Shown: piece after piece, positions 8,101 through 19,172 of the stretch | Layout of the letters: the number at the start of each line of letters is the position of its first letter | How positions within the stretch are numbered: position 1 is the stretch's first letter | Origin: Gammaproteobacteria bacterium | Lineage (GTDB): Bacteria > Pseudomonadota > Gammaproteobacteria > UBA6429 > Thiohalophilaceae | Direction of reading: 5' to 3' | NCBI GenBank assembly: GCA_022712915.1 | Contig: JAFLJQ010000146.1 | Location: 1-34,600, forward strand | DNA: 34,600 nt | Position numbers and translations under genes: made by a program | Notes under the pieces: generated by a model | Told to the model about the DNA's origin: nothing | The model's database searches: none | The model's input: only the letters and a program-made list of their open reading frames with translations

Positions 8101-8363
8101 ACAGCAAAGGATTCTTGGCTGTGATGACTATATTGGTGCTGGTTTCTGCCTTGGGTGTCGTGTTCACCAAGCACCAGAATCGAAAGTTATATGCCGAATT
8201 AACGGTGTTACAAAAACAACGTGATGCCATGGACGTGGAATGGGGGCGCTTGCAGCTTGAGCAAAGTACCTGGGCGACCCATGGCCGTATTGAAAAGATT
8301 GCACGCCAGCGTTTGGGTATGCGTAATGTTGATTATGACAAGGTGATAATGGTTAAACCATGA
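8097..8363 (+). CDS. ftsL: Cell division protein FtsL
   Basis: This 88-residue bitopic membrane protein has a short cytoplasmic N-terminus, one membrane segment at about residues 6-24, then a periplasmic coiled coil (about 25-70) with leucine/hydrophobic heptads and a conserved HGRIEKIARQRLGMR stretch. FtsL forms a trimeric complex with FtsQ and FtsB and activates FtsW/FtsI. Identity rests on size, topology, the C-terminal motif and position between rsmH and ftsI. It overlaps both neighbours by 4 bases. FtsB is not encoded in this window. Confidence 0.92.
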   Translation: MNSKGFLAVMTILVLVSALGVVFTKHQNRKLYAELTVLQKQRDAMDVEWGRLQLEQSTWATHGRIEKIARQRLGMRNVDYDKVIMVKP

Positions 8364-10075
8364 AGGATAGTGTTCATCAACCCACTACCCCTTTTCGACT
8401 GGGAACGATTATTTTCCTGGTGGTGCTGGCCTGTGCCGTGCTGGTATGGCGGGCGATTGATTTGCATGTGTTTAATAAAGCCTTTTTACAAAACCAGGGT
8501 GATGCCCGTGCTTTGCGGGTTGAACCCATTGCCGCTCACCGTGGCATGATAACCGATCGTCATGGTGAACCCGTGGCTATAAGTACCCCTGTGGATTCGG
8601 TGTGGATACACCCGCAAACCTATTCACGAGATAAACATGATTTGTCTCGGTTGGCAAAACTACTGAAACTGGATGTGCGGAAACTGAATAAAAAGATTCG
8701 GTTACGTCAGGGTAAAGAGTTTGTTTATATCAAACGCCGTATTAACCCAGAGCTGGCCCAACAGGTTATGAAGCTGGAAATTCCTGGCGTCTCCTTGCAG
8801 CGGGAATACCGCCGTTATTATCCCATGGGTGAAGTGGGTGCGCATGTCCTTGGTTTTAACAATGTAGATGATATCGGTCAGGAGGGTCTGGAACTGGCTT
8901 ATAACAACGGGTTGCAGGGTACCAGCGGGTTGCAGCGAGTTATCAAGGATCGCCTCGGCCGGGTGATTAATCATGTTGAGTTGATTAAAGAGGTGAGTCC
9001 CGGTAAGCCTTTGACGCTGAGTTTGGATCGTCGTTTGCAGTACCTGGCTTATCGTGAACTCAAACAGGCTGTTTTTATGCAACGAGCCAAGTCCGGTTCG
9101 GCCATTATTCTGGATTCAACAACGGGTGAAATTCTGGCTATGGTTAATCAGCCGTCTTATAACCCGAATAACCGTTTAAACCTCAAAGGGTCACGTTATC
9201 GTAATCGTGCCGCTACCGATACTTTTGAACCTGGTTCTTCTATCAAGCCGTTTACCGTGGCGGCAGCGCTAGAAAGTGGTAAGTTTTCAACGGCCAGTCA
9301 GATCGATACCGCACCAGGGGTTTTTCGTGTTGGTCATAATACCATTCGTGATTTTCGCAACTATGGACAAATCAACCTTGCCAGGATAATCCAGAAATCG
9401 AGTAATGTGGGTGCCACCAAGATCGCCCTGGCGATTCCGGGTAAAAATCTGTGGCGTGTACACAGTGGTGTCGGTTTTGGGATGACCACTGGCAGCGGTT
9501 ACCCTGGTGAAGTTGAAGGTGTGTTGACACATTCGTCTGAATGGCGACGGATCGATCAAGCTACGCTGGCCTTTGGTTATGGCATGTCGGTCACACCGTT
9601 GCAATTGGCGCGTGCCTATGCCGTGTTGGCCAATGACGGTGTGTTGTTACCGGTAACATTTTTAAAACGCACTGCGGCAGTTAGTGGTGAGCGTGTATTG
9701 AAATCAAAGACGGTTAAACAAGTTCGCACCATGTTGGAGGCGGTGGTCTCTGCAGAAGGGACTGGTTTTAAGGCCCGTATTGCAGGTTATCGTGTCGCGG
9801 GCAAGACAGGTACTAGTAAAAAGACCAATTCAGATGGTGGTTATGCTGATGATCGTTATATCTCGGTATTTGCGGGTATGGCACCTGCCAGCAATCCAAG
9901 ATTAGTGATGGTGGTGATGATCAATGAACCACGTGCCAAAGTTTATTATGGTGGAGAAGTGGCCGCACCGGTATTTGGTAAAGTTATGGCGGGTGCTTTG
10001 CGTCTAATGGGCATTGCACCGGATAAAGTTGATGAGCATTCGGTTCGGATGGCGGCATTGGGGGAACATCTATGA
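8360..10075 (+). CDS. ftsI: Septal peptidoglycan transpeptidase FtsI (PBP3)
   Basis: This 571-residue class B penicillin-binding protein cross-links septal peptidoglycan. It has one membrane anchor at about residues 14-34, a pedestal domain with AAHRGMITDRHGEPVA and YYPMGEVGAHVLGF, then the transpeptidase domain. The three active-site motifs are intact: SxxK as S293-S-I-K296, SxN as S347-S-N349, and KTG at K482-T-G484. The protein is close in length to E. coli FtsI (588), and no unusual substitution was noticed beside the motifs. It partners with FtsW, encoded further down the same operon, and starts in a 4-base overlap with ftsL. Confidence 0.97.
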   Translation: MKDSVHQPTTPFRLGTIIFLVVLACAVLVWRAIDLHVFNKAFLQNQGDARALRVEPIAAHRGMITDRHGEPVAISTPVDSVWIHPQTYSRDKHDLSRLAKLLKLDVRKLNKKIRLRQGKEFVYIKRRINPELAQQVMKLEIPGVSLQREYRRYYPMGEVGAHVLGFNNVDDIGQEGLELAYNNGLQGTSGLQRVIKDRLGRVINHVELIKEVSPGKPLTLSLDRRLQYLAYRELKQAVFMQRAKSGSAIILDSTTGEILAMVNQPSYNPNNRLNLKGSRYRNRAATDTFEPGSSIKPFTVAAALESGKFSTASQIDTAPGVFRVGHNTIRDFRNYGQINLARIIQKSSNVGATKIALAIPGKNLWRVHSGVGFGMTTGSGYPGEVEGVLTHSSEWRRIDQATLAFGYGMSVTPLQLARAYAVLANDGVLLPVTFLKRTAAVSGERVLKSKTVKQVRTMLEAVVSAEGTGFKARIAGYRVAGKTGTSKKTNSDGGYADDRYISVFAGMAPASNPRLVMVVMINEPRAKVYYGGEVAAPVFGKVMAGALRLMGIAPDKVDEHSVRMAALGEHL

Positions 10076-11595
10076 TGGCCTCCATGGAACTGAAACCACA
10101 ATTGAAACTTAGTGAGCTCTTGCAAGGTATTGTTGAGCTTCCTGTCGAAATGGATCGAGATATTAACAAACCTTGCCTTGATAGTCGTGCGCTTGAGCAG
10201 GGTGCGCTGTTTATTGCCTGTGCCGGTCATACGGTGCATGGCTTTGAATATATTGACAAGGCCATTGAAGCTGAAGTTAGTGCCGTATTGTGGGAAGCTA
10301 ACCTCGATATTGAAACTTTGCCCTTTAGCTGGCGAACTTCACCGCAGGGACGACAGATTCCCGTCATTGCCATAGCTCACTTATCTACACAGGTCGGCAT
10401 TATTGCCGACCGCTTCTATGGGCAGCCTTCACACAACATGTTTGTTACCGGCATTACAGGCACAAACGGTAAAACATCCTGTAGTCAATTTTTGGCGCAG
10501 GTGTTGTCTGAAGAATATTTGTGCGGAGTTATCGGTACCTTGGGTAATGGTTTGTATGGCAAGCTTAATCGTACGACACACACCACCCCCGATGCATTGA
10601 CTTGCCATGCTTTTATGGCTGAGATGCTGGAGTTTGATGTTAGAGAGGTAGTGATGGAAGTGTCATCCCATGCCTTGCAACAGGGCCGGGTTAATGCCGT
10701 GCAATTTGATTGTGCCGTGTTCACTAATTTGAGTCGTGATCATCTTGATTATCATGGTGACATGCAAGCCTATGCGGAGGCTAAGCGCCGGCTATTTGAT
10801 TTTTCTGATTTGAAGTTTGCTATTATCAATACTGATGATGAGTATGGTCGTGAACTGGTAAGGCAAATTTCATCACCTGTTCGTTTGATTCGTTACGGTC
10901 TCTCGGTTGAACAGGGTCAGCCAGATATTTTTGCCAGTGACTTGAAGCTGAATTTGGAAGGTGTACAGTTTCATGTTGTTACCCCATGGGGGGAGGGCGA
11001 GGTGACTGCAAACCTCATGGGCCAGTTTAATGTCAGCAATCTGTTGGCGGTGCTAAGTGTTTTACTGGTACATGGCATGGCACTGGATGAGGCATTGCAA
11101 AAGCTTTCTCATGTGAAGGCCGTGGATGGCCGCATGGAATGTTTGTATCAGCAAGACAAACCGGTAGTTGTGATTGATTATGCCCATACCCCTGATGCGC
11201 TGGAACAGGTTTTATCTGCTTTGCGTGAACATTGCACCGGGCAACTTTGGTGTGTGTTCGGTTGTGGTGGTGATCGCGACAAGGGTAAACGACCCTTGAT
11301 GGGTGAGATAGCCGATCGACTGGCGGATGTGCTTGTGCTTACCAATGACAATCCCCGTAGTGAATCACCACAGGAAATTTTAAATGATATTCAGACCGGG
11401 CTGACTGGCCTGAGTGAATGCCACATTATTGAAGACCGGGCTACCGCTATTTCTGATGCAATCAACAGTGCGCATGTAGGTGACATGGTGTTGATCGCGG
11501 GCAAGGGTCATGAGGACTATCAGTTAATCGGTGATAGGCGTTTGTCATTCAGCGATATTGCCGAAGTGCGTAAACAGTTGGGATTGGTCATATGA
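10072..11595 (+). CDS. murE: UDP-MurNAc-tripeptide synthetase MurE (meso-DAP adding)
   Basis: This 507-residue Mur ligase adds the third amino acid to UDP-MurNAc-L-Ala-D-Glu using ATP. The central ATP site GITGTNGKTSCSQF, the ligase motif EVSSHALQQGRV and DHLDYHG are clear. The C-terminal domain carries DNPR (D426-R429), the established marker for meso-diaminopimelate rather than lysine, as expected in a Gram-negative. Start ATG 10072 overlaps the ftsI stop by 4 bases and has a GGGGGA site upstream. A second in-frame ATG follows immediately, so the exact first codon is uncertain by one. Confidence 0.97.
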   Translation: MMASMELKPQLKLSELLQGIVELPVEMDRDINKPCLDSRALEQGALFIACAGHTVHGFEYIDKAIEAEVSAVLWEANLDIETLPFSWRTSPQGRQIPVIAIAHLSTQVGIIADRFYGQPSHNMFVTGITGTNGKTSCSQFLAQVLSEEYLCGVIGTLGNGLYGKLNRTTHTTPDALTCHAFMAEMLEFDVREVVMEVSSHALQQGRVNAVQFDCAVFTNLSRDHLDYHGDMQAYAEAKRRLFDFSDLKFAIINTDDEYGRELVRQISSPVRLIRYGLSVEQGQPDIFASDLKLNLEGVQFHVVTPWGEGEVTANLMGQFNVSNLLAVLSVLLVHGMALDEALQKLSHVKAVDGRMECLYQQDKPVVVIDYAHTPDALEQVLSALREHCTGQLWCVFGCGGDRDKGKRPLMGEIADRLADVLVLTNDNPRSESPQEILNDIQTGLTGLSECHIIEDRATAISDAINSAHVGDMVLIAGKGHEDYQLIGDRRLSFSDIAEVRKQLGLVI

Positions 11596-12956
11596 ACAAA
11601 GTGACACAATTCAACATGCCGCTAAGTGAAGCCAGTCAGGCATTGTCTGCAAATTATATCGGTGATGATGTTTTGCTTAATGGCGTTAGTACTGACACCC
11701 GTAGCCTGTCCGGTGGTGAATTATTTATTGCTTTACGTGGGCCGAATTTTGATGGCCATCAGTTTTCTGCTCAGGCTATAGATAAGGGTGTGGCGGCAAT
11801 GATGGTGGATCATGAAATCGATTTGGCTATACCTCAATTGATTGTCGATGATACTCGGCTTGCCATGGGGCAACTGGCCAGAGTATGGCGTGAAAAGTTT
11901 ACCATCCCTGTATTGGCAGTGACCGGTAGCAATGGTAAGACCACAGTTAAGGAAATGCTGGCCAGCATTTTATCTGGCCTGGGTGAAGTACATGCCACCA
12001 AGGGTAATCTGAACAATGATATTGGTGTACCTCTGACCTTGTTCAAACTGGGTGAGCAACATATGAGTGCGGTGATCGAAATGGGGGCAAATCATGCGGG
12101 TGAGATTGCCTGTTTGGTTGGTATTGCCAAACCGGATGTGGCGATGATTACCAATGCCGCATCCGCCCATCTGGAAGGTTTTGGATCACTGGAAGGTGTC
12201 GCCAGGGCCAAGGGTGAAATCTATGCCGGTCTGTCAACCGATGGTATTGCTATTGTGAATGCCGACGATAGATTTGTTTCTCTATGGCGGGAGTTGATCA
12301 ACTCACAGAAAAAGATTGAGTTTGGTCTTAACGCTGTGTGTGATGTGTGTGCCGAATTTAAGCCCGGTGTTTATAATAATGAAACCCTCATTAAAACATC
12401 TGAGGGTGAAATAAAGGTTAGTCTTCCATTGTTGGGTCGACACAATGTGATGAATGCCCTCGCGGCCACTGCGGCAGCACTGGCCGTCAATGTTCCTCTG
12501 GATATTATCAAGCAAGGGCTAGAAAATATGCAGCCTGTGCCCGGCAGATTGCAGCTTAAACCAGGTTTGCATGAAAGTCGGATTATAGATGATACCTACA
12601 ATGCCAACCCCGCTTCTGTAAAAGCTGCCATCGATGTATTGCAGGGCTTTAGCGGTGATCACTTTTTGGTTCTGGGTGATATGAGTGAACTGGGCAGTGG
12701 TGAAGAGGCGTTACACCGACAGGTGGGGCAAGATGCCAGGGAACAAGGTGTTAATCGCTTGTATACCCTCGGTGAACTGGCAAAACATGCAGCTAGTGAA
12801 TTTGGTGAGCATGCTTATTCATTTAAAGCGCATGATTCTCTGGTGGCGGCACTGATTAAAGATTTACATAAAGACACGACCTTGCTGGTAAAAGGTTCGC
12901 GGCGTATGCATATGGAGCGTGTTGTTGAAGCACTAACAATCGAGAAAGAGGTATAA
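11592..12956 (+). CDS. murF: UDP-MurNAc-tripeptide--D-Ala-D-Ala ligase MurF
   Basis: This 454-residue Mur ligase adds D-Ala-D-Ala to UDP-MurNAc-tripeptide, the last cytoplasmic step before MraY. The ATP loop is [13 protein letters not shown], followed by [24 protein letters not shown] and [16 protein letters not shown], the MurF signatures, and a C-terminal VLGDMSELG and [14 protein letters not shown]. It overlaps murE by 4 bases and ends 5 bases before mraY. Its D-Ala-D-Ala substrate is made by Ddl, encoded later in the operon. Confidence 0.97.
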   Translation: MNKVTQFNMPLSEASQALSANYIGDDVLLNGVSTDTRSLSGGELFIALRGPNFDGHQFSAQAIDKGVAAMMVDHEIDLAIPQLIVDDTRLAMGQLARVWREKFTIPVLAVTGSNGKTTVKEMLASILSGLGEVHATKGNLNNDIGVPLTLFKLGEQHMSAVIEMGANHAGEIACLVGIAKPDVAMITNAASAHLEGFGSLEGVARAKGEIYAGLSTDGIAIVNADDRFVSLWRELINSQKKIEFGLNAVCDVCAEFKPGVYNNETLIKTSEGEIKVSLPLLGRHNVMNALAATAAALAVNVPLDIIKQGLENMQPVPGRLQLKPGLHESRIIDDTYNANPASVKAAIDVLQGFSGDHFLVLGDMSELGSGEEALHRQVGQDAREQGVNRLYTLGELAKHAASEFGEHAYSFKAHDSLVAALIKDLHKDTTLLVKGSRRMHMERVVEALTIEKEV

Positions 12957-12961
12957 ACACC

Positions 12962-14044
12962 ATGCTGTATTATCTCGCACAACAACTACAGGAATATCAT
13001 AGTGGGTTTAATGTATTTAATTACCTGACCTTGCGCGCCATGCTGGGTGTGCTGACGGCGCTGGCAATATCTTTGTTGGTGGGGCCGGTTATGATCAAAA
13101 AACTGAGTTCTTATAACATTGGTCAGACTGTGCGTGATGATGGACCTATTAGCCACCTGACCAAGGCCGGTACACCGACTATGGGGGGGGCGCTCATTCT
13201 GGTGGCCATTGCCATTGCCACCTTACTTTGGTCTGATTTGGGTAACCGCTATGTCTGGGTGGTGATGTTGGTGACCTTGGCATTTGGCATTATTGGCTGG
13301 GTTGATGATTATAAAAAATTGGTCAAACAAGATCCGGAAGGTCTGCGTAGCCGCTATAAATATTTCTGGCAATCTGTTTTTGGTCTGATTGCAGCCATTT
13401 ACCTATATAAGTATGCCAGCCCAGTTGAAACAACATTAATTGTCCCATTCGTTAAAGACTGGAGTATTCAACTTGGGATGGTCTCATTTGTTTTGTTGAC
13501 CTATTTTGTGATTGTTGGATCCAGTAATGCGGTTAACCTGACCGATGGTCTGGATGGTCTGGCCATATTGCCCACTGTCATGGTGGGTAGTGCTCTGGGT
13601 ATTTTTGCCTATCTCAGTGGACATACCTATTTTGCCACTTATTTGGGCATTCCTTATGTAGCGGGTGTCGGTGAGATTGTTGTCTTCTGCGGTGCTCTGG
13701 CTGGTGCTGGTTTGGGTTTTCTCTGGTTCAACACTTATCCTGCCCAGGTCTTTATGGGTGATATTGGGGCATTAGCACTGGGGGCTGCTCTGGGTGTCAT
13801 TGCTGTTCTGGTTCGCCAGGAGTTGATCCTGTTTATTATGGGCGGCGTGTTTGTTATCGAAACGGTATCGGTTATTTTGCAGGTGGGTTCATTCAAGCTA
13901 ACCGGCAAGCGTATTTTCCGTATGGCACCCTTGCATCATCATTTTGAATTAAAAGGTTGGCCAGAACCACGCGTGATTGTCCGTTTTTGGATCATCACCA
14001 TTATTTTGGTTCTGGTTGGCTTGTTATCTCTGAAGATTCGATAA
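12962..14044 (+). CDS. mraY: Phospho-MurNAc-pentapeptide translocase MraY
   Basis: This 360-residue polytopic membrane enzyme of the GPT family transfers phospho-MurNAc-pentapeptide to undecaprenyl phosphate, forming lipid I. Conserved pieces include the cytoplasmic [18 protein letters not shown] loop, the first catalytic aspartates in [33 protein letters not shown] and the histidine-rich [15 protein letters not shown] loop near the end. About ten membrane helices are apparent, and the length equals that of E. coli MraY (360). It starts 5 bases after murF and precedes murD by 4 bases. Confidence 0.98.
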   Translation: MLYYLAQQLQEYHSGFNVFNYLTLRAMLGVLTALAISLLVGPVMIKKLSSYNIGQTVRDDGPISHLTKAGTPTMGGALILVAIAIATLLWSDLGNRYVWVVMLVTLAFGIIGWVDDYKKLVKQDPEGLRSRYKYFWQSVFGLIAAIYLYKYASPVETTLIVPFVKDWSIQLGMVSFVLLTYFVIVGSSNAVNLTDGLDGLAILPTVMVGSALGIFAYLSGHTYFATYLGIPYVAGVGEIVVFCGALAGAGLGFLWFNTYPAQVFMGDIGALALGAALGVIAVLVRQELILFIMGGVFVIETVSVILQVGSFKLTGKRIFRMAPLHHHFELKGWPEPRVIVRFWIITIILVLVGLLSLKIR

Positions 14045-14048
14045 ACAA

Positions 14049-15440
14049 ATGCAGGTAGTAAATAACATCATGACATCGGAATATCCGCAACAAGAGCGAT
14101 TGCAACTGGCTGAGCCGGTGGTGATCGTGGGGCTGGGCAAGACTGGTTTGTCTTGTGCCCGGTTTCTTGCGGCCCGTGGTGATGACTTTACGGTTGTTGA
14201 TAGCCGGGAACACCCTCCAGGACTGGATGAGTTAACGACCATGTTACCTGCGGCAAAGATCGTGACCAGTGTGTTTAAAAAAGAAATATTTGCAACGGCT
14301 GGAACATTGATTGTGAGTCCCGGTGTTTCGGTACAGCAACCGTTGATAGCCTCCGCCCGTGAACAAGGGGCCAGCATTATCGGTGACATAGAACTCTTCG
14401 CTCGTGCAGCAAAGGCACCGATTGTGGCGATCACCGGTTCCAATGGCAAGAGCACCGTGACGACCCTGTTTGCCGAAATGGTACGACAAGCTAACAGGGA
14501 AGTGCGTGTTGGTGGAAATCTGGGAGTGCCTGCACTGGAACTGCTGGATGATGTTGTTGAACTTTATGTGTTGGAACTGTCCAGTTTTCAGTTGGAAACC
14601 ACTGAGAGTCTTGATGCGGTAGTTTCGGTTATTCTTAATGTCAGTGAAGATCACATGGATCGTTATGATGATCTACAAGCCTATGTGGATGCCAAGACGA
14701 AGATTTTCAGTGGGCAGGGTTGCGTTGTAGCCAACCTTGATGATGACGTCGTTATGCAAGTGGTTAATCAGCTTGGCCTGCAACGCAAGATAATAAGTTT
14801 TAGTTTGCAACAGCCCGTTGATGATCATTATGGCTTGTGTCCCCGTGAAGGGGAAACATGGCTGTGTAAAGGACAATCGATGTTAATGCCCGTGAGTAAA
14901 GTCACGATTAAAGGTACACACAACATGGCCAATGCCCTGGTGGCTTTGGCCCTGGGCGATGCTATCGACTTGCCAATGGATGCCATGTTAGCGGCATTGC
15001 AGACTTACACGGGTTTACCACATCGTATGCAGTGGGTGACCGAGTTTAAGGGCGTGAACTGGTTTAATGATTCCAAGGCCACCAATGTTGGCGCGACCGT
15101 GGCCGCGATAGAAGGTGTACCCGGTGCGAGTGTGATTTTGATTGCTGGTGGTCAGGGCAAGGGGCAAGACTTTACGCCAATTAAAGATGCATTGCACAAA
15201 CGTGTTAAGGCCGTGGTGTTGATGGGAGAGGATGCATCATTATTGGCTAAGAGCATCCCCGAGTCCGTTACGATTAGTTATGCAGAAGATATGGACGAAG
15301 CCGTCAAGTTGGCTGTCAGTCATGCCCATCAAGGTGATGTCGTCTTGTTATCCCCTGCCTGTGCCAGTTTTGATATGTTCAAAAATTATGAACAGCGCGG
15401 CGATGTTTATATGAGTACGGTCAGGGAGGTGTGTGTATGA
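14049..15440 (+). CDS. murD: UDP-MurNAc-L-alanine--D-glutamate ligase MurD
   Basis: This 463-residue Mur ligase adds D-Glu to UDP-MurNAc-L-Ala. It opens with a Rossmann-like VVIVGLGKTGLSCARFL, then the ATP loop AITGSNGKSTVTTLF, ELSSFQLETT, NVSEDHMDRYDD, HNMANALVALALG, WFNDSKATNVGAT and the C-terminal LLSPACASFDMFKNYEQRGD. Start ATG 14049 is 4 bases after mraY; ATG 14070 is a possible alternative because the first seven residues look non-conserved and neither site has a strong ribosome binding site. The end overlaps ftsW (ATGA at 15437-15440). Confidence 0.97.
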   Translation: MQVVNNIMTSEYPQQERLQLAEPVVIVGLGKTGLSCARFLAARGDDFTVVDSREHPPGLDELTTMLPAAKIVTSVFKKEIFATAGTLIVSPGVSVQQPLIASAREQGASIIGDIELFARAAKAPIVAITGSNGKSTVTTLFAEMVRQANREVRVGGNLGVPALELLDDVVELYVLELSSFQLETTESLDAVVSVILNVSEDHMDRYDDLQAYVDAKTKIFSGQGCVVANLDDDVVMQVVNQLGLQRKIISFSLQQPVDDHYGLCPREGETWLCKGQSMLMPVSKVTIKGTHNMANALVALALGDAIDLPMDAMLAALQTYTGLPHRMQWVTEFKGVNWFNDSKATNVGATVAAIEGVPGASVILIAGGQGKGQDFTPIKDALHKRVKAVVLMGEDASLLAKSIPESVTISYAEDMDEAVKLAVSHAHQGDVVLLSPACASFDMFKNYEQRGDVYMSTVREVCV

Positions 15441-16630
15441 ATGCACCCTTTATGACATATCATTCCACGAGAATTGACAAGAAAGGGCAACAGCGTTGGC
15501 CGCTGGATTACCCCCTGTTGATGACGACGCTTGTCTTGTTGGGGCTTGGTCTGGTCATGGTGGGTTCATCATCTGTGTCGATTGCCGAACAGCAGTATGC
15601 TGCACCATTCCATTATTTGTGGCGACAAGTTATCTATATGTTAGTGGGTTTTGTCGCGGCATTGATTGTTTTAAAAATCCCCATGCGTATCTGGGAAGAA
15701 CTGGGTCCCGGTTTGATTCTGCTTAGCATGTTATTGCTGGTATTGGTATTTATTCCTGGTTTGGGCCGTACCGTCAACGGCAGTACCCGATGGTTAAATC
15801 TTGTTGGTTTTAACCTACAGCCATCAGAGCTTGTAAAATTGTTTACTCTGGTTTATCTGGCGGGCTATCTGGTTAGACACCATGAAATGGTGAAAACCAC
15901 AATCGGTGGCTTTTTTCGGCCCCTGTTATTGATGTCTGTGCTGGTGGCCTTGTTATTACTGGAGCCTGATTATGGTGCCGCGGCTATTTTATTAATGACG
16001 GCTATGGGGTTGATGTGGCTTGCCGGTGTACGTTTTTTACAGTTTTTTCTGTTGCTCGGTGTTGCCGCATCTGTACTGGCGTTGCTGGCCTATATTTCGC
16101 CTTACCGTATGGAACGCCTGACGACTTTTATTAATCCCTGGGCTGATCCTTTTGATAGTGGTTTCCAGTTGACTCAGGCCTTGATTGCTTTTGGTCGTGG
16201 TGAGTGGTTTGGTACCGGTCTCGGTGAAAGTGTGCAAAAACTCTTTTATTTGCCCGAGGCGCATACCGATTTTGTGTTTGCCGTGCTGGCTGAAGAGTTG
16301 GGTCTGTTTGGTGTGTTGATGGTGATCTCCATGTTCACATTTCTGATTTTTCGGATTTTGTATATTGCTCGGCAGGCAGAGTTACGGGATCGCCCCTTTG
16401 GGGCCTATCTTGCTTATGGCATTGGTTTATGGATTGGCTTGCAAGTCGTGATCAATCTTGGTGTGAACATGGGTATCTTGCCGACCAAGGGATTGACCTT
16501 GCCCTTTATGAGTTACGGTGGCAGCAGTCTGGTGGTGATGATGATCGCCATTGCGATGTTGTTACGCATTGATTATGAAACCCATCAAGATGATCGTGTG
16601 GGTCAGAAACGTGGCAGGCAAGCAAGATGA
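15437..16630 (+). CDS. ftsW: Septal lipid II polymerase FtsW (SEDS family)
   Basis: This 397-residue SEDS-family membrane protein is the peptidoglycan glycosyltransferase of the divisome and acts with FtsI. About ten membrane helices are visible. Family motifs include FIPGLGRTVNGSTRWLNL, LQPSELVKLFTL, LLEPDYGAA, the GRGEWFGTGLGESVQKLFYL-type loop, LPEAHTDFVFAVLAEELG and LPFMSYGGSSLVV. The reading frame extends to GTG 15431, but ATG 15437 forms an ATGA overlap with murD and has GGGAGG seven bases upstream, so it is chosen. It overlaps murG by 4 bases. Confidence 0.96.
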   Translation: MNAPFMTYHSTRIDKKGQQRWPLDYPLLMTTLVLLGLGLVMVGSSSVSIAEQQYAAPFHYLWRQVIYMLVGFVAALIVLKIPMRIWEELGPGLILLSMLLLVLVFIPGLGRTVNGSTRWLNLVGFNLQPSELVKLFTLVYLAGYLVRHHEMVKTTIGGFFRPLLLMSVLVALLLLEPDYGAAAILLMTAMGLMWLAGVRFLQFFLLLGVAASVLALLAYISPYRMERLTTFINPWADPFDSGFQLTQALIAFGRGEWFGTGLGESVQKLFYLPEAHTDFVFAVLAEELGLFGVLMVISMFTFLIFRILYIARQAELRDRPFGAYLAYGIGLWIGLQVVINLGVNMGILPTKGLTLPFMSYGGSSLVVMMIAIAMLLRIDYETHQDDRVGQKRGRQAR

Positions 16631-17718
16631 CGTCTGTTCAAATCCGAATCATTATTATGGCCGGGGGCACGGGTGGGCATATTTTTCCTGCTCTGGCCAT
16701 TGCACGTACATTGCGTGAGCAAGGTGTGGCGGTGATCTGGTTGGGAACAAAAAGTGGTATGGAAGCACATGTTGTAACGGAGGCTGGTTTCCCGATTCAA
16801 TATGTCACTGTTTCCGGTTTGCGTGGTAAAGGGATGTTTGGCTGGGCCTTGGCGCCCTTTAAAATAAGTTATGCCGTTATGCAGGTACTGGGTATTTATT
16901 TTTCAGTGAAACCAGATGTTGTCGTGGGCTTTGGTGGTTTTGTCACCGGCCCAGGTGGCTTTGCGGCATGGCTAATGCGTAAGCCATTGGTGGTGCATGA
17001 GCAAAATGCCATCCCCGGTCTGACCAACCGTATATTATCGCACATGGCGAAGACTGTGCTGGAAGCCTTTCAGGGTAGTTTTCCGCAGACCACTCGCGCT
17101 ATCCATACCGGTAATCCTGTTCGAGATGATATTGCCGCACTGACGGAACCGGCAACAAGGATTGAGCAACATCAGGGGCCGTTACGTATTTTATTAATCG
17201 GTGGTAGTCTTGGCGCGCAGGCCCTGAATGAGTTTCTGCCCAAAGCTTTGTCGATGTTATCAGAAAAAGATCGGCCGATGGTTTGGCATCAGACCGGTGC
17301 TAACAAGTTTGAAGAGACCAAAGCATTGTACGAATCATTACAAGTCGATGCGAAGCTTACCCCGTTTGTCGGTGATATGGCCGAGGCCTATGGCTGGGCA
17401 GATATGGTTATCTGTCGAGCGGGCGCTCTGACCCTGGCCGAATTGTGTGCCGCAGGTTTGGGGTCCATTTTAGTGCCCTTCCCTTATGCGGTCGATGATC
17501 ACCAAACATATAATGCCCATCAACTGGTTAAGGCCGGTGCTGCTATGTTGATCCCTCAATCAGAATTGACTGCGGAAAGATTGTCTGTGGTATTGCGGGA
17601 TATGGTTGAAAAAGGACGCGAACGTATTATTAAGATGGCACAGGCTGCTCGTCAGTTGTCTATGCCAAATGCAAGCAAGCAGGTTGCTGAACTCTGTCTG
17701 GAGGCGGCTCATGATTAA
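16627..17718 (+). CDS. murG: UDP-GlcNAc--lipid I N-acetylglucosaminyltransferase MurG
   Basis: This 363-residue GT-B-fold glycosyltransferase at the inner face of the cytoplasmic membrane converts lipid I to lipid II. Signatures are [17 protein letters not shown] (G-loop 1), [11 protein letters not shown] (G-loop 2), [28 protein letters not shown] (G-loop 3), and the donor-binding [12 protein letters not shown] and [12 protein letters not shown] stretches. The residues are as expected and the length normal. It overlaps ftsW by 4 bases and murC by 8. Confidence 0.97.
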   Translation: MTSVQIRIIIMAGGTGGHIFPALAIARTLREQGVAVIWLGTKSGMEAHVVTEAGFPIQYVTVSGLRGKGMFGWALAPFKISYAVMQVLGIYFSVKPDVVVGFGGFVTGPGGFAAWLMRKPLVVHEQNAIPGLTNRILSHMAKTVLEAFQGSFPQTTRAIHTGNPVRDDIAALTEPATRIEQHQGPLRILLIGGSLGAQALNEFLPKALSMLSEKDRPMVWHQTGANKFEETKALYESLQVDAKLTPFVGDMAEAYGWADMVICRAGALTLAELCAAGLGSILVPFPYAVDDHQTYNAHQLVKAGAAMLIPQSELTAERLSVVLRDMVEKGRERIIKMAQAARQLSMPNASKQVAELCLEAAHD

Positions 17719-19156
17719 AATGAATAAAGTGACATCACCCAGTCCAGGGCGTGGTGAACCCGGTATGGGTAGCATCAAACGTATCCACTTTGTTGGTATT
17801 GGTGGTGTGGGAATGAGCGGTATTGCTGAGGTTTTGTTGAATCTGGGTTATGAGGTGTCGGGGTCAGACATTGCTGAAAATATCACTACTCAACGACTCG
17901 CCAGTTGTGGTGCAAAGATCAAACTGGGTCATGCCGCAGAACATGTTATGGGTAGTGATGTGGTGGTGATTTCCAGTGCGGTGCAGTCTGACAATCCTGA
18001 AGTCATTGAAGCACGAGAACATCGTATACCAGTTGTGCCTCGTGCCGAAATGTTGGCTGAATTAATGCGTTTTCGTTTTGGTATTGCTATTGCTGGAACT
18101 CATGGAAAGACCACGACGACCAGTTTGATTGCCAGTCTGTTAGCTGAAGGGGGGCTTGATCCTACTTTTGTTATTGGCGGTAAATTGAATAGTGCTGGTT
18201 CTAATGCTCGTCTTGGTGAAGGCAAATATCTGGTGGCTGAGGCGGATGAAAGTGATGCCTCATTTATGCATCTGCAACCGATGATGGCCGTGGTAACCAA
18301 CATTGATGCTGATCATATGGAAACTTATGGAGGTGATTTTCAGAAATTGAAACAAACCTTTGTCGAGTTTTTACATCACTTACCGTTCTACGGGCTTGCG
18401 GTGGTTTGTATAGAAGATGCCGAGGTTAAAAAAATCATCTCTGAAGTGATCCGGCCTATTGTGACTTATGGTCTGAGTGATGAAGCAGATATTTGGGCCA
18501 GTGATATCAGGCAGACCGCATTTTCAACACAGTTTAAGGTCTCCCGCAAGGACTGTTTTGACTGGCTAGAGATTACTTTGAATATGCCAGGGGAACACAA
18601 TGTATTAAATGCCATGGCCGGTATTGCTGTCGCTCATGAAGTGGGCGTGGATGATGCCTCTATCATGTCGGCCTTGAAAAATTTTCAGGGTATTGGCCGA
18701 CGTTTTCAGAGCTATGGTGAAATTGAAACAGCTAATGGCAAGGTTTTGCATATTGATGATTATGGTCATCACCCTCGTGAGGTGGCCCCGACTATTAAGG
18801 CCGTTCGTGCGGGCTGGCCTGATCGACGTTTGGTACTGGCTTTTCAGCCTCATCGTTATAGTCGTACCCGAGATTTGTTTGAAGATTTTGCCATGGTGTT
18901 ATCCGAAGTTGATGTGTTGGTGTTGCTGGAAGTTTATCCAGCCGGTGAGGAACCCATTGCGGGTGCTGATGGTCGAAGTCTGTCTCGCGCCATTCGTTTG
19001 CGCGGTCAGGTGGAACCGGTATTTGTTGAAAGTATTGAACAATTGCCGGAGACCTTGTCCGGCGTGTTACATGATGGTGACTTGCTCTTGACTTTGGGGG
19101 CAGGCAGCATTGGTGCTATGGCCAGTCGTTTGGCTGGATTGCTGGAAAAGAATTAG
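17711..19156 (+). CDS. murC: UDP-MurNAc--L-alanine ligase MurC
   Basis: This 481-residue Mur ligase is the first amino-acid-adding enzyme, joining L-Ala to UDP-MurNAc. Visible motifs are [22 protein letters not shown] loop [45 protein letters not shown], the [12 protein letters not shown] substrate loop and [12 protein letters not shown]. The frame opens 105 bases earlier, inside murG, but ATG 17711 has GGAGG six bases upstream and leaves the usual short leader before the Rossmann motif, so it is preferred. It overlaps murG by 8 bases. A 162-base gap follows before murB, the only sizeable gap in the mraZ-ftsZ run. Confidence 0.97.
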   Translation: MIKMNKVTSPSPGRGEPGMGSIKRIHFVGIGGVGMSGIAEVLLNLGYEVSGSDIAENITTQRLASCGAKIKLGHAAEHVMGSDVVVISSAVQSDNPEVIEAREHRIPVVPRAEMLAELMRFRFGIAIAGTHGKTTTTSLIASLLAEGGLDPTFVIGGKLNSAGSNARLGEGKYLVAEADESDASFMHLQPMMAVVTNIDADHMETYGGDFQKLKQTFVEFLHHLPFYGLAVVCIEDAEVKKIISEVIRPIVTYGLSDEADIWASDIRQTAFSTQFKVSRKDCFDWLEITLNMPGEHNVLNAMAGIAVAHEVGVDDASIMSALKNFQGIGRRFQSYGEIETANGKVLHIDDYGHHPREVAPTIKAVRAGWPDRRLVLAFQPHRYSRTRDLFEDFAMVLSEVDVLVLLEVYPAGEEPIAGADGRSLSRAIRLRGQVEPVFVESIEQLPETLSGVLHDGDLLLTLGAGSIGAMASRLAGLLEKN

Positions 19157-19172
19157 AGAGGCATTGAAGATA

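Noticed and set aside
18693-19091. 132-residue plus-strand ORF inside murC
   Set aside because: It overlaps intact murC in another frame, and no motif is seen.
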